Below are positions 44,161-56,632 of a stretch of 64,000 nucleotides of DNA, piece after piece. Numbering within the stretch: position 1 is the first letter of the stretch; each line of letters begins with the position of its first letter. Position numbers and translations under genes: made by a program. Below the pieces are notes generated by a model that saw only the letters and a program-made list of their open reading frames with translations, did no database searches and was not told the origin of the DNA. This DNA comes from Acanthochlamys bracteata. Taxonomy: Eukaryota > Streptophyta > Magnoliopsida > Pandanales > Velloziaceae. The stretch spans positions 1,736,001 to 1,800,000 of the forward strand of contig CM034145.1 of assembly GCA_019914995.1 (NCBI GenBank), read 5' to 3'.

Positions 44161-46202
44161 AAATGAATCAGATATAAAATTCTGCAAGCAAGCTGAATAA
44201 TTGTAGAAGCTTGCGACAAAATAAAGAATTTTAGCTGCAACTAATCTATGCTAGCACAGTTTGCATCTAATTATGTCTTACCTGCAAGTAGAGTGAATTT
44301 TTTAGGGAATGCCTTCAAAACATAACAAAAGAAAAAGAGTGAACTTTGGTAGACTCTTTTAAATGAAAAAAACACTACCAGAATTTTGGTAGTTGATGGT
44401 CATTTTTCTTAAATCCGAAAATCCTTAAGAAACAATCACACCTACATTATATGATGATAAGGTGATCGTTTAGCTTCTGCCAACAATTAAAATCAAAATA
44501 TGGTCTAATGGTAGTTTGGTTGCTAGTAAAACGAAGGTGTTACTAGTTAAATTTCCAAATATTGTTAGCTGCTAGAATCATCTCATGTTCCAAACGAGGA
44601 TGATAAGGAAGTTTTGAAAACTAGTGACAATAGTAACTTCGATATAGATCAAATTTTTAGTAAACAAATTACGGGACTTAGAAGAAAGAGAAAATCACCA
44701 CCTTCGTGAACAAGGGTACCACAATGTCAGGCCTAAGTCCAGATAAAAAACAAGTGTTTGGAGTTGGCAACCACCAGTAAACATAGGCCAAATCTTTATG
44801 ACATAGATAAAAAACAAGTGTGATTATGCTCATACTAGGGCGCAACGCTAATCCGATGCATTTGTATTGCTTGAATACATTGAGAAGTTGAAAATAGTAC
44901 CTGTTACCGATGGTTGGGTGCTGCGCTTAATAGGTAAGGGTTCTCACGTCGAAGCTAGTTCAAGACAGAAGACTTTGCATGGAACCTAACAGGTAAACTG
45001 ATGTTTGCTCGTAGATGTGAATTATTGGATATACCTCTTTCGAAAAGGAGTAGAAAAAGGAATAATAAGACTTGGTCAATTACTATGAAAAAGCACTTAG
45101 TTATTAGTTATGTGTGGCATGACTGAAGATCAGAATAACACACTAGCATCCATGTAGCCATTCCACTTAGCAACGAAGCTTAATTTTTGCTGTAGAAGAA
45201 AATATCAATGCCCTTGATGGAACTAGTTAAAAATAACTATAATCTTGTAATCTCGTTAGTATAGAAGAGGGGAAAAAAAGACACCTTCCTATTGCGGAAT
45301 CAAGTTACGTTCACTGCATAAGCTAAAAGAAATATATATTCCTCATTATCAAAGTTATCAGAGATTTTATATAAAATCGTTTTGCTTGTATAGTATCGTA
45401 AATCAGAATTTAAGTAAGATTATAAGATTTTACTTATAAGTAATTTGTTATAAAAATTTTATAAAATTTTAGATAGTACTATTAAAATTATTGAACATCA
45501 AAGATATAATTATTATATCTTTACAGACTATATCATTATTATATAAATACAAATTTATAAAATTGTACTCATATTTAGACCCAATTCCGTATCTAATCAA
45601 TCAATTAGGCAACAAATAATCGTCTTTATCGCCTCAAAATAAAGAAAAAAATAAGCCAAATCTCCTTTAACAAACTCAAATTCTAATAATAATTTACAAC
45701 AATCGTATGCATGGTTTGTTCTCGTCTTTCTATGAAATTCGAAAAACCAAACAACTTCTATCTTATCAATAATTTCACCAAGAAATATTGAGAACATTTC
45801 ATCAAAACATTCTTATTGCACTACTCACACATTCGAACTCTGCCTTCGATCTCATTGAATAATTTCTTACTCCCATAACAAATCTCTCACAAAATAAACC
45901 AAATACCATCGCATCCGTTACAAACGAACGACAGATCTTCTAACTATTTCAGCTTCGCTCAAAAAGTCAAAACCCTTGAGAGTCTTCTGATTAATCATGA
46001 AAATTTTTTATAAATTGAAATCGTAAGATCGTAAGTAAGATCAGGATTCAAAAGTCTACGGAGAGGGTGGTAGGTGGGAACGCCAGCGATGAGATCAGCA
46101 TTTTGTCTCAGAGGGAGAGACGTTGGCTAAAGAGGTTATATAGATAAAGAAATTTCAGGGACTGGTCCTACAAAATATCTATTATTTTAGTTTTAGATAC
46201 CA
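44161..46202. other. Intergenic, nothing recognisable
   Basis: Spacer with AT-rich words of the AATCGTAAGATCGTAAGTAAG kind at 45.4 and 46.0 kb. No open frame with recognisable content; a 66-codon frame at 45597-45797 looks incidental. Confidence 0.4.
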
Positions 46203-47029
46203 TTGGGTGGCAATATATAACCCGACCCGAAATATAATCTGAAATCGATCCATTTAATTAGAATTAGGGTTAATAAATTTGACCCGTATAAATATATAAA
46301 TTGAGTTAGAATTGAGCGAATTTAATCCGATTATTAAATGAGTCGATCCGAGTTAACCCAAATTTGATCCACCAATCCGATTGCCATATATTGAAGAAAT
46401 AATATTTTATTTTTTCTTTCTGTTCATTAAAATATTAGCAATAAAAATAATCGATAACAATAATTTATAAATTATTAAATTATATAATATTCATGATTAA
46501 TCTTTATTTTTATATCTTAGTAAAATAGTGTAAGATGAGACTTATAGTATTACGAAATTATCACTTTGTATGTGTTTCTATAATGACAAATTTGGATTTT
46601 GTATTAAAATTTTATCAAAATTTTTATCGAAATTATAATTATGTATTTATAATCATAAAATTTTCAGCTATCACCACATATTTTTAAAAAATAAAAATAA
46701 TTTTTTTGAATATTTAAGGACTGATGAAGATACTAAAGAAAGCACATTCTGATGGGTATTCACTATATCTCGTCGCTAAGAACATCGTACATTTTTATTA
46801 CAACTGATATTATTAATTCGCTGAAGTTTAAAAATATATAATTAAAATTAATAATTTTAATTGTTAAATAGGTCGATCTGAATTTGATCCGATTATTAAT
46901 AGGTTATGTTAGGATTGATAATTTTGACCCGTATAAATTTATAGATTAGGTTAGGGTTGAACAAATTTGACTCAATTATTAAATAGGTCGATCCGAAATC
47001 GACCTATCAATCCAAATTACCACCTCTAA
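46203..47029. mobile_element. MITE-like element, family B, copy 1
   Basis: Begins TTGGGTGGCAAT and ends ATTACCACCTCTAA (inverted-complementary ends), flanked by ATACCA at 46197-46202 and 47030-47035. Subterminal DNA is rich in the word ATCCGATTATTAAAT and relatives, present in both orientations. The middle holds GTATTCACTATATCTCGTCG and GAACATCGTAC. The ends resemble hAT-type (GGGTGGCAA) termini, whose duplications are normally 8 bp, so superfamily assignment is tentative. Confidence 0.7.
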
Positions 47030-47523
47030 ATACCATACCTTACTCATTACAAAATTAGGTCTCTACAAATGCTAGTCTTAGAGTTAGGCCCACAAATATA
47101 AATTGTTCTCCGGTTCTAAATATATACTTCTAAGACCAAACGAGAAGTAAAATTCGATAAAATTAGAATTCAGAATTATAATTAAAACACAAATTAAGAT
47201 TTGGAATTAAATTTTACTAAAACTAAGATTCATATGAAAGTGAAAATAGATTTTGAAATGATAACTAGCTTAATTTAAAATCTGAAAAGAAACTTTATAA
47301 CTTTTGGTAATTGATACATGTCTTATACTTATGTAATCAAGGTGCAAGAGGATTGTAAATGAAAGATAAGACTTTTCAACCAAACAAGAAAGTAGAAAAA
47401 AAAAACTTCAGTATTATAGTACAGTGGCACAATGGATGGATTTTTTAATTAAATAACTTATGTCAACCTTCGTGTTTTTCTAAACCTTCTTTCCCAACCA
47501 AGTTTTCTAAGCCAATTTTATTA

Positions 47524-48092
47524 AGATGGCAATTTTCGACCCGATCTACGAACCCGATCCAAAACTGATCCCAAAAAAATTAAGTTCGGATTAGATTTTA
47601 ATTGGATTTGGTCAATTTTGTATCGAATTCAAAATTAATCTGAAAAATTAAACGTTCGAATCAGATTTGGATTGACCCGAAATTAATCTCTTTAATACAT
47701 ATAACTATTTATATAGATATTATTTATAATTAATGAATATGTAGAACAATGACATAATTTTAATTTATTTTATATAATTTTTTTTTAACTTAACCTAATT
47801 TACTTAATTTTTTACTTAATTAATAGATTTTATCAAAATTAATATTTTTTTAGATATATGATAATAAATAATTTTTATATAATATTGTTAGAAATTTATT
47901 TTATAATTTTTATTTTAATAATTTTTATTATTAAATAGATCGTACCGAATTTGATCCGATTATTAAAAAGATTGGGTTATAATTGACAATTTTGATCTTG
48001 TATATTTAAATGGATCGGAGTAGGGTTGAATGATTTGACTAATTATTATATTAGTCAATTCGGAGCTGACTTATGAACCTAAATTGCCATCT
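47524..48092. mobile_element. MITE-like element, family B, copy 2 (internally shortened)
   Basis: Begins AGATGGCAATTTTCGACCC and ends AAATTGCCATCT (near-perfect inverted ends), with AATTTTA/AATTTTTA on the two flanks. It has the same GATCCGATTATTAAA-type subterminal words as copy 1 but a shorter, different middle. Confidence 0.7.
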
Positions 48093-48329
48093 CTAATTTT
48101 TATCAAAATTGATTCAAATACCTCCGTTTAAATAAAAATTCCACTCTAAACTCTCTCCATAGATGGAATATTGATCTTCATTCATACATATAGTCTGATT
48201 TGAGTGCATCCAATAAAGATTTTGATCAAATATAAATTCAGAAAAATAGTATTGATATTTGACCACATGTCTAAAAAAATTAACACCAAATAAAACTCAA
48301 ATATAGTAGAAAATCTTAAGAAAAGTTGA

Positions 48330-49070
48330 TAAAAATATACTAAAAATTATGAAAAATACTCATATTTTTTTCTTTCAATTTTTTTCTAAATTTCTAACAA
48401 TATTTTCGGCAAGAGTTCTTAGATTTTTTATTACGGAATTCTAGTATGAATATTTTCCTAAACTATCTTGTGAAAGTTACATAATCTTAATATGTTATGA
48501 CCATTTACAAGCCTTTATGACCAAATTCTCAACAATATTTTCTTGTGAAATGTTCTTTTTCCTATTTTCTTTTTCAATTTTTTTTCATTTCTAGCAATTT
48601 TCTTTGTAAGAGTGTCGATAATTTTTCATGCTAATTTTAGTTAGATATCTCATCTTAAAATATCTCGTCAAATCTGCATGCTTTTAATATATTATAAGCC
48701 TTTACGACCACACTAACAATCACATTACAACAATAGTTTCTTCATATTTCTTTCTCAATTCTTTTAAAGCTTTCTAGCATATCTTCCATAAGAGTTTTTA
48801 CACTTTTTATGTGAAATTCAGCTGCACATATTTTCATAAAGTATCTCGTAAGGTATATATGATTCAGCACATTATCACTATTTTCAAGCCTTTACAACCA
48901 CTCGTTACGATCACGTCATCACAATTATTTTCAATTATTTTCTAAGTTTCTAGTGATACCTAGAAAAGAATTTCTAAAACTTTTATTGTGATATTAATTA
49001 GCTATAAAATATTTTTTAAAATTTTTTAAAATACATAATTTTAATATATTCATTTAGGAGCCCTTACGAT
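48330..49070. repeat. Short array of diverged ~185-bp tandem repeats
   Basis: The anchor AAGCCTTTAYGACC recurs with its G-C-C at ~48511, 48698, 48888 and 49060 (last as AGCCCTTACGATT), spacings 187, 190 and 172. Between anchors each unit repeats in order: TTTCTTTTTCAATT, TTTCTAGCAA/TTTCTAACAA, AAGAGTTYTTA, ATATCTCGTCAAA-like and CTTTTAATATATTAT. About 3.5-4 monomers, individually well diverged. The monomer length is of the nucleosome/centromere-satellite class. Confidence 0.8.
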
Positions 49071-50363
49071 TGGCTTTGCAAGATTCATATCACGCTTGTG
49101 TTACTTCCGCTGTGTACTTGTAGAGGCACAACACTTTCTCGAGAACATCCGAGTTATCTAGTCCATAAAAAAAATTGCTATTTCACTAGAAGACTGTATT
49201 TTAGGATATTTGAACCCCCTGCATATGATAAGTCTCACACCGGAAGATTCACAAAACCTATAAAAGTATTCGCAAGATTCAAATCGCATATGATAATTCG
49301 TACCAACTTAAAAGTCTCCCATAAAATAGGCATTAAAGCATTTTTATCCATTTATCTGGCATTTTTTCACTCCTTAAAAATGGTATTAAATAATTTTGTT
49401 AACTAAATAATGACCATTTGATCTAAATATCTCTGAACTTTTATTTCTCAAGAAATCTTTTATAATATTTCAGAATTTTTTAAAAAAAATTAGAAAGCAC
49501 GAGTGAATTGCACATTATAAAATTGTTATATGTATTATTTTTATTTTTAGACTTAAAAAAAGCAAGCTTATTTTCTAAAATTCTAAAAAAAATTGTTTAT
49601 CTCCAAAAGCTCTAATTTTTATTAATCCCTAGCGACTTCTAAAAGTCTCTCCAAAAAAAGCCATGCCAAACATGGCTTAACTGCAATTAGCGAATACTAC
49701 TACATCCCTCCTATGATTACCTTGCCTTGTGGTGAGTTAATAAATCTGGTGAATCATAGAGGATGTTTGAGAGTCAAAAGATTTGCTGAATCTAGTAGTA
49801 TCTTCAAGTTTGCAACGACTCTCAATTGTCTAAGGCATGAAAAAGACATATTTCTTAAAGAAGCAACCTCTTAAATTTGAGGAGATAATAAGCCTGTGAC
49901 TCAGTTAATTATATACATATCAATGAACCTACTGATGTTGATCGTTCATCTTCTAGTATGGAGGGAGTTTCATCTTCAGTATGACAGGGGCTCTAGAAAA
50001 TGAACATAAAGAACTTCATGAATTAAACAAAATTTAAGAGAAAAGATAAATCAGTCACCTATCACTTTCTATGTGGTTCCACATACACCGTCGACAAATC
50101 ACCATCTTATTCTTCAAAATTTTGTGTTTTTTCTGGCATTCTATCTTGCTGGATCGAGTGTATTGGTTATCAGTTCTTGAACATCTGTAATCTAAAGGTA
50201 TGTAGACTAACCAGGAGAAATTTTCCTTTTTTCTTTTGTTTTTCCTTTGGCTGGGTTTATGCTGCCTATTAGCTACCACAGTGAATTTGAAGTGGATTAT
50301 GAATTTATTTCAGATTTTGGATCACTAGAAACAGAGTTGTTATAATTTTTAAAATAGCAAGGG
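49071..50363. other. Intergenic region upstream of the ATL gene
   Basis: A 102-codon plus-strand frame (49098-49406) starts right after the 185-bp array and has no recognisable domain; its sequence (DKSHTGRFTKPIKV) does not match a family I know. The last ~300 bases before the ATL start probably contain its promoter and leader, but no sharp motif was identified. Confidence 0.4.
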
Positions 50364-50873
50364 ATGAAAAACAGGCTCATGCTAATTGGTGTCTCAACAA
50401 AGACGATGGTCGTGGCAATCATCTTAGCCATCATGTTAGTGCTGATGGGATTTGGAGCCCTTGTTTTCATCCATTTCTGCATAGTAGGGAGGGGTTTCCG
50501 CAGAAGTATCACAACAATTAGACATGAAAGGTGCACTAGAGTGCCAGGTCTTTCACCTGATGATTTGAAGAGGCTTCCATGCTATGACTATAATATTGAC
50601 AGCAAGGAGATTGGAGCTGCTATGGATTGCGCTGTTTGCTTGGAGAGTTTCCGTGCTGGTGATCGTTGCCGGATGCTTCCTGTATGCAAACACAACTTTC
50701 ATTCTCAGTGTGTTGATTCTTGGTTGTTGAAATCTTCGGTTTGCCCTCTATGCCGGACTATCATTGCCCATCAGAAGGATTCTGAACCTTTGGAGGAACA
50801 AGAAGGGATTGGCCTTGAACCAGAAGAGACGATAACGGTTGTTGTGGACGTGCCAACAACCGCTGCTTCATGA
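50364..50873 (+). CDS. ATL-type RING-H2 E3 ubiquitin ligase
   Basis: Membrane-anchored E3 ligase that would pass ubiquitin from an E2 to substrates, often in defence or stress signalling (family knowledge). 169 aa, intronless as usual for ATLs. One transmembrane segment at ~14-40 (VVAIILAIMLVLMGFGALVF) is followed by basic residues, then the GLD motif (VPGLSPDDLKRLP, 60-72). The RING-H2 ligands are Cys89, Cys92, Cys108, His110, His113, Cys116, Cys127 and Cys130, with spacing C-x2-C-x15-C-x-H-x2-H-x2-C-x10-C-x2-C exactly as in ATLs, and the conserved Trp120. A short acidic tail (PLEEQEGIGLEPEE) ends the protein. The start is the first ATG; an upstream in-frame extension is not needed. Confidence 0.95.
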   Translation: MKNRLMLIGVSTKTMVVAIILAIMLVLMGFGALVFIHFCIVGRGFRRSITTIRHERCTRVPGLSPDDLKRLPCYDYNIDSKEIGAAMDCAVCLESFRAGDRCRMLPVCKHNFHSQCVDSWLLKSSVCPLCRTIIAHQKDSEPLEEQEGIGLEPEETITVVVDVPTTAAS

Positions 50874-52185
50874 TGCTTCAAAATTCAATTTTAGGTAGTT
50901 GTTTCTAGTTGATTTCAGTGCAGGTGATTGCTGCTTCTGAAAATTGATAAGGTTTTACCGTAGGTTTATACTCAGATATGTTAGTTTTTCAGTTGATTTT
51001 GTACAGATTTATCCTGAAATTTCTCGGTAGCTCTAGGATTTCAAATTTTTTTCACATGATGTTATTATACTGGACTTTGCTTGATTGGATATGCTGAAAT
51101 TGTTGGTAACTTCCTAAACTTTGAATCAGAGCATAAGAAATGCCTAGTGCTGAAATTTGGAACTTCAGCTATATATTTTCACCATCTTTCGAACAACTCC
51201 TGCAATGTGTATATTTCTTTCTTTTGAAAAGAATTTTGTTAATTCATTAAATTATAGAAACACCTAATATTCGCTGTAGTGATAAACTGATAAATAATCA
51301 AAGATTGGAGATGATCATTTCAAAATCATAAACAATAAATTTTGGAAGCATACAAAATCAAATCTAAGAATATTTGATTTTAACTTTAAGCTCTGCGCAG
51401 AAGGAGAAATTAAATAATGATAAATTGAGAAAGGGAAGTTACTGTTTGCTATGTTGGTCTTAAGTTTGGAGTATAGAAAGTATAGACGGCTCCACGGATG
51501 CATGCGCTCGCGAGAGTTGAACATTAATCTCTTCCACGTCAGCAAGAGTGGGTAATAGAGTGCGATTGGAATTACATTTCAAATTTAATTTTTTAATTTT
51601 TTTATATTTTATATTTGTTAATACAAATTTTATAAATATTAAAAATTTATTTAAAAATTTAAATAATATAAAAAATTTTACGTAATAAAATTTATTTTTT
51701 GATAATCCATTTTTTAGAATTCATTTTTAAAATTTAATGTTAATCACTTTCTAATAAAATAAACAAATTTATAATAAAATAAAATAGGAGTAATATGCAT
51801 AAGGTTGTCAATAGCATGCATTGATAAATACTGAAATCAAATTTCACCGCTTCACAAGATGGAAGTTCATTTTGGCTGGTACCATTTATATATTCAATTT
51901 TTGAGCAAGAAAGAAGAGTTGTTGTAAACTGATCATCCTCGTCGAAACAAAAATCGTTAATTCAAAACTAATGATCTCAATCTATTAGTAAATTATTCCT
52001 GCAGTCGAATTGATGTGTAGATCGATCCATACAATTTATGAGTTAATTCGTAAATCCGATGGAATATATAGATCCAGTGCGTATTTAAAAAATTATAAAT
52101 AAAAAACTTAGCTTTTCGAATTTTCTTCTTTATCTTTTCTCATAGACTCGAGATTGCACATATCCCGTTTTCTTTTCTTCTTCAT
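50874..52185. other. ATL 3' flank and AT-rich spacer
   Basis: The first ~350 bases are likely 3' UTR/terminator of the ATL gene. From ~51570 to 51760 the sequence matches the AT-rich family A words (TTTTTAATTTTTTTATATTT, AATTTTACGTAATAAAATTT). No other gene is supported. Confidence 0.45.
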
Positions 52186-52400
52186 TACTGTTCGGAATTC
52201 TTCTTCTTCTTCTTCAAATCTGTGATTTCTAAGTTCTTTCCTTCTTTTTCAAATCTAAAATTTGGGCTTCTTCTCTTTTACTTCAGATATGATAGTTTGG
52301 AGTTCTTTTTCTTCTTCTCATACCAATCTAGTATTTTGGAGTTCCTTTTCTTCTTCAGATGAGGCAATTCAGAGTTCTCTTTTTTCTTCTTCATATCCGA
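52186..52400 (+). repeat. Pyrimidine-rich imperfect minisatellite, unit ~50 bp
   Basis: About four imperfect units with the theme TTCTTTTTCTTCTTC, CAGAT/CAAATC, ATTTTGGAG. The strand asymmetry is strong (almost all C+T on the plus strand). Confidence 0.7.
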
Positions 52401-52570
52401 CTACAGTTTATTATAGCTGAAAAATTAAGAAAAGAATAGAATTTGCCCCCATTTGAAGAAGCTTTCGATTTGAGACCCATAACCCATCAACTTTTATTCA
52501 AAGTAGACCAAGTTCTGCTTAAAATTATGTTATTATTTGATTTAGAAGATTCAATAATCTACAATCTACT

Positions 52571-52768
52571 TTGCTACAGTTTGATTTTACTGGCAAGAAG
52601 ATATTCATTGTTCTTGCTTTTTGTGTTTTTGCAATTCAAAGAGCATCAAAGATATATGAGGAGGTTGTTTCTATTGAGACGAGGGAGTTTGGAATTTCTA
52701 ATGAACCTGCTGACGGCATTCACCGTTATCTGAGAGGAATGATTTTGCGGCCAGTCAAAATTGAGTGA
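52571..52768 (+). CDS. Unrecognised exon-like open frame (65 codons)
   Basis: The frame reads FDFTGKKIFIVLAFCVFA, then RASKIYEEVVSIETREFGIS and PADGIHRYLRGMILRPVKIE before TGA. Composition is protein-like (balanced, few low-complexity residues) unlike the AT-rich DNA around it. It starts just after a TACAG acceptor-like site. I do not recognise the family. It could be an exon or a captured gene fragment between MITE copies. Confidence 0.3.
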   Translation: MLQFDFTGKKIFIVLAFCVFAIQRASKIYEEVVSIETREFGISNEPADGIHRYLRGMILRPVKIE

Positions 52769-52769
52769 A

Positions 52770-55000
52770 TATTTAGAATTACTTATTAAAAAAAAGTTTT
52801 TTGAAAAAAAATATTTTAAAGATTTTTTAAAATAAATTTTATTTTTTTATTTTAAAAAAATAAAAATAATTAATAAAAAAAATTTATGACAGTAAAATCT
52901 TTTATATTTTAAAAATATTTAAAAAATTTTTATAGAATATTTTAAAAATTTTATTAAAAAATATAAAATTAAAATAAAAAAAACTTTCTCAAATATGTCC
53001 GGACTACTTCGAATTTAGGGCAGCACTTGACATGAGAATTCTCTATATATGTATTCAAGCTAATAATCTACTAGAAGATTTGAGCAAGATTGAATCTTAA
53101 CCTCTCAATCATGGGGCGTTTGAAAGTTTTTATGAAATAAAATTTTTTTAAAATAAAATATATTTTTATTTTTTTAAAAATAAATTTTATTTTTTTTATT
53201 TTCAAAAAAATAATAAAAATATATAATAAAAAGATCTCATTCCGTAAAATTTTTCTACACTTTTTAAATTTTTAAATAAATTTTTTATATATTTTATAAA
53301 ATATGTATTAAAAAATAAAAAATAAAAAACAGCTGATAAATAATTTTTCAAATGCACAAATAAACGCGCTCCGGTGGCCTATGCGGTACTTTAGTCGGGA
53401 TCTACGATGGGCATAGAAGCCTAGAGACTACGAGTTACCCCAATGATCACCTCTCCGACCATCTCTAAAGTGAAGCTTCAAGCCGTTCATAATTGTTGGC
53501 TTTAAATGTTTTTTATTCAATGGGTTATTTTTCAATAAGTTTGTTCATTTGTTATTGCAACATGTAAAGAAATTTTATTAGTTAATGCTCTAGTGAATCT
53601 TGCCTTTTGATTTTAAACGAACTTAGTGTATGGATTCTTGAGAAGAATTGATCCTTGGTTAAGGAAATTTGTTTAAGATTCTAGTATTTTTGTTAATGTT
53701 TGGTGTTGGAATGGTAAAATTTTGAAGTTGAGTTGAATTCTTAGGATGCGTTTCGCATTTCAATTTCATTTCATATTTTTTAATAAATTTTTTATTATTT
53801 TTTATAAAATTTATTTAAAAATTTAAAAAATATTAAAAAATTTTATATAATACGATTATTATCGCTTATTTTTATTAATTTGTTGAAATAAAAATTAGAA
53901 CTTTTTTTCGTAAATATGATAATTTTTTTATTTTATTTTATAGGCATTCTTAAACACCTCTTTAATGTTAATTGATTTGGATACCCTTCAAAGGTGAATG
54001 TTAGTGATCAATGTCTCAGTGGTTGAGAAGAAGAAGAAGCTTTTTGATGTTTGAGATTGAAGAAATATTTAGTAATACTTATAAAATAAAATTTTTTAAA
54101 AATAAAGAATAAAAAATATTTAAAAATCGAGTGAATTTTTAATCTAAGAAATAATAAAAATTATACATGTCAAAATTTTATGATATATATATTTTTATAT
54201 TTTATGATATACTTTTTTATATAATTATAGAAAATTTATTAAAAAAAGTGAAATACTTATTTGAATAATTAGCACTTGAGAAGTAATACTGTAATACCAA
54301 ACGTCCCCAAATAAAAAAAACCCAAAATTTTCAATTCTCTATTTCACATTTTTCAATACATATTTTATAAATATATAAAAAATTTATTTAAAAATTTAGA
54401 AAGTGTAGAAAAATTCTACGGAGTGAGATCTTTTTATTGCATATTTTTATTATTTTTTTAAAAGTAAAAAAAATAGAGCTCGTTTTTCAAAAAGGACAAA
54501 AATACTTTTCATTTCACAAAAGCTCCATTTCATAAGCAATCCCAAACGCCTTAATGCTTTGATGTTGAAAAATTAAGACTGAGGCTGTTATGTTTGATGA
54601 TTGATTCCATCTAGTACAATAATATTTGAAAGTATTTATAAAATAAAATTTTTTTAAAATAAAAAATATTTTTATTTTATTTTAAAAAATAAAATTTATT
54701 TTTTATTTTAAAAAATAATAAAAATAAAAAATAATAAAATTTTATAACGTAAAAATTTTTATATTTTTTAAATTTTTAAATAAATTTTATAAAATATTAT
54801 TAAAAATTTATTAAAAAAATATAAAATAAAATAAAATAAAATGTTGCAAATGCAACGCCAAACACAGCAATAGTGTTTGATGTTGTGATTGGCAATTTCG
54901 TCAGCAGACCACCATATTGATCCTTTGGGTTAACGGATTGACCTGCAATCTATCCGTCGTTTCAGAACGACCTTCGATTCAGGTCTATTAACTTAGGTAT
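52770..55000. mobile_element. Cluster of family A AT-rich MITE copies
   Basis: At least five partial or whole copies follow each other: ~52780-53000; 53103-53375 (opens GGGGCGTTTGAAAGTTTTTATGA at 53112, cut here to GGGGCGTTTGAAAG); ~53750-53965 (inverted); 54055-54552 (a copy followed by an inverted copy ending CCCAAACGCC); and ~54605-54870 (ends CAAATGCAACGCC). Shared interior words are AAAAAGATCTCATTCCGTA and TTTTTAAATAAATTTT. Opposite orientations sit side by side. The cluster separates the ATL and TFIIF-alpha genes. Confidence 0.65.
54306..54552 (-). mobile_element. Family A MITE copy closest to the 279-538 copy
   Basis: On the minus strand it reads GGCGTTTGGGATTGCTTATG, ATGGAGCTTTTGTGAAATG, AAAACGAGCTCTATTTTTTT and AAAAAGATCTCACTCCGTAG, paralleling the copy in the kinase intron word by word. 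Its far end (TTTGGGGACGTTTGG) is less conserved. The high similarity suggests comparatively recent activity. Confidence 0.7.
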
Positions 55001-55749
55001 AGTGAGCACTCTCTTCTCTGTATGTTTCTAGTTTAAGTAGAAAACATATTAATAAAAAGTATATGTTTTCATACGTGATAAATGAAATAAATTTGCTATA
55101 TCAAAAAAAGTCTTTAATTTTATTGTGAATTTTAATTTCAGTTTTTCAATTTAAAAAATTTTAATATTTTATTTTTATATTTGGAAAATCTTTTCTTCTC
55201 AAAGAAAATATGCGAAGAAGTTAACACTTTTCAATTTCTGATGCGTTACGAATTTTATCGTTATGAATTATTTTTTTTATTTTTTTTTTCTACATTGATT
55301 GATTCATATATTTCTAAAATTTGTTTAATTTTGATTTTCAATCATTTTTTTACAAATATATAATATTTTTAATATTTTTAAAAATAAGAAGTGTCAATTA
55401 TTAAAAAAAAAAGATCTAAAAATATATGTAGATGCATAACATTAACTTTTATAATATCAAGAAAGAGAAAATAAAATAAAAAAAGAACATTTGAGAAATG
55501 AAGATGATAATGAATGGTAAAATGATTTCTTTTCACTCCAACATTTTATTTGGCAAAGCCTATAATCTTTTTTTCACTTTAACTTTTTATTTTACATTTT
55601 TTAATAGCATTTTTAGAATATTTTATAATTTTTTTTTTAAATTTTAAAAATATAAAAAAATTTTATGTCATGATATCTTATTATTATTCATATTTTTATC
55701 AATAAGGTGGGTTCGTTTTTTAAAAATACACTCATTTAAAAAAAACTTT

Positions 55750-56614
55750 TATTTCGCGATTTGGATTCGTAGGTCAGTTTCGGATCGACCCATTTAATAA
55801 TGAAATCAAATTTGTTCAACTCTAATTCAACCCATAAATTTATACGGATCAAAATTGTCTAATTCTAACCGAACCTATTAATAATCGGGTCAAATTCGGA
55901 TCAACCTATTTAATAATCAAAATTATTAATTTTTAATTCTACATTTTTAAAATTCAGTAAAATAATAATATCAATTGTAATAAAAGCGCACGATATTTTT
56001 AGTGACGAGATATAATGAATGTCCGTCAAAATGTGCATTCTTTAGTATCTTCATCGATCATTAAAATATCCAAAAAAATTACTTTTTATTTTTACTTTTT
56101 AAAAATATATGGTGATAGCTAAAATTTTATGATTATAAATATATACTAATAATTTCGATAAACATTTTGATAAACATAGTTATCTAATAAAATTTTGTTA
56201 AAAATTTTTATAAAAAATCAATATTCGTCATTACATAAACACCTACATAGTAATACTTTCAATAATATTATAATTCTCATCCTACACTATTTTACTAAGA
56301 TATAAAAATAACGATTAACTATAAATACCATATAATTTAATAATTTATAAATTATTATTATCGATTATTTTTATTGCCAATATTTTCAGATACGAAAAGA
56401 AAAAATTAAATATTATTCCTTCAAGATGTAATAATTCGAATTAATGGGTCAATTTTGGATTAACTCGGATTGACTTATTTAATAATCGGATCAAATTCGT
56501 TTAATCCTAATCCAACCTATATATTTTTACGGGTCAAATTTTTAATCCTAATTTTGATTAAATAGATCGATTTTGGATAGCATTTTCTAATCGGGTGATA
56601 TATTGACACCCTTA
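55750..56614. mobile_element. MITE-like element, family B, copy 3 (inverted relative to copy 1)
   Basis: Reverse complement of copy 1 along most of its length: the middle words AGTGACGAGATATAATGAAT and ATTCTTTAGTATCTTCATCG match the complement of copy 1. The right end is TATTGACACCCTTA and the left end TCGCGATTTGGATTCGTAGG, both more degenerate than in copy 1. Confidence 0.7.
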
Positions 56615-56632
56615 TAATTCTAAAACTGTTCC

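Noticed and set aside
49098..49406. 102-codon frame after the 185-bp array
   Set aside because: Not recognised and begins in repeat-flanking DNA; no supporting signals, so not listed as a gene.
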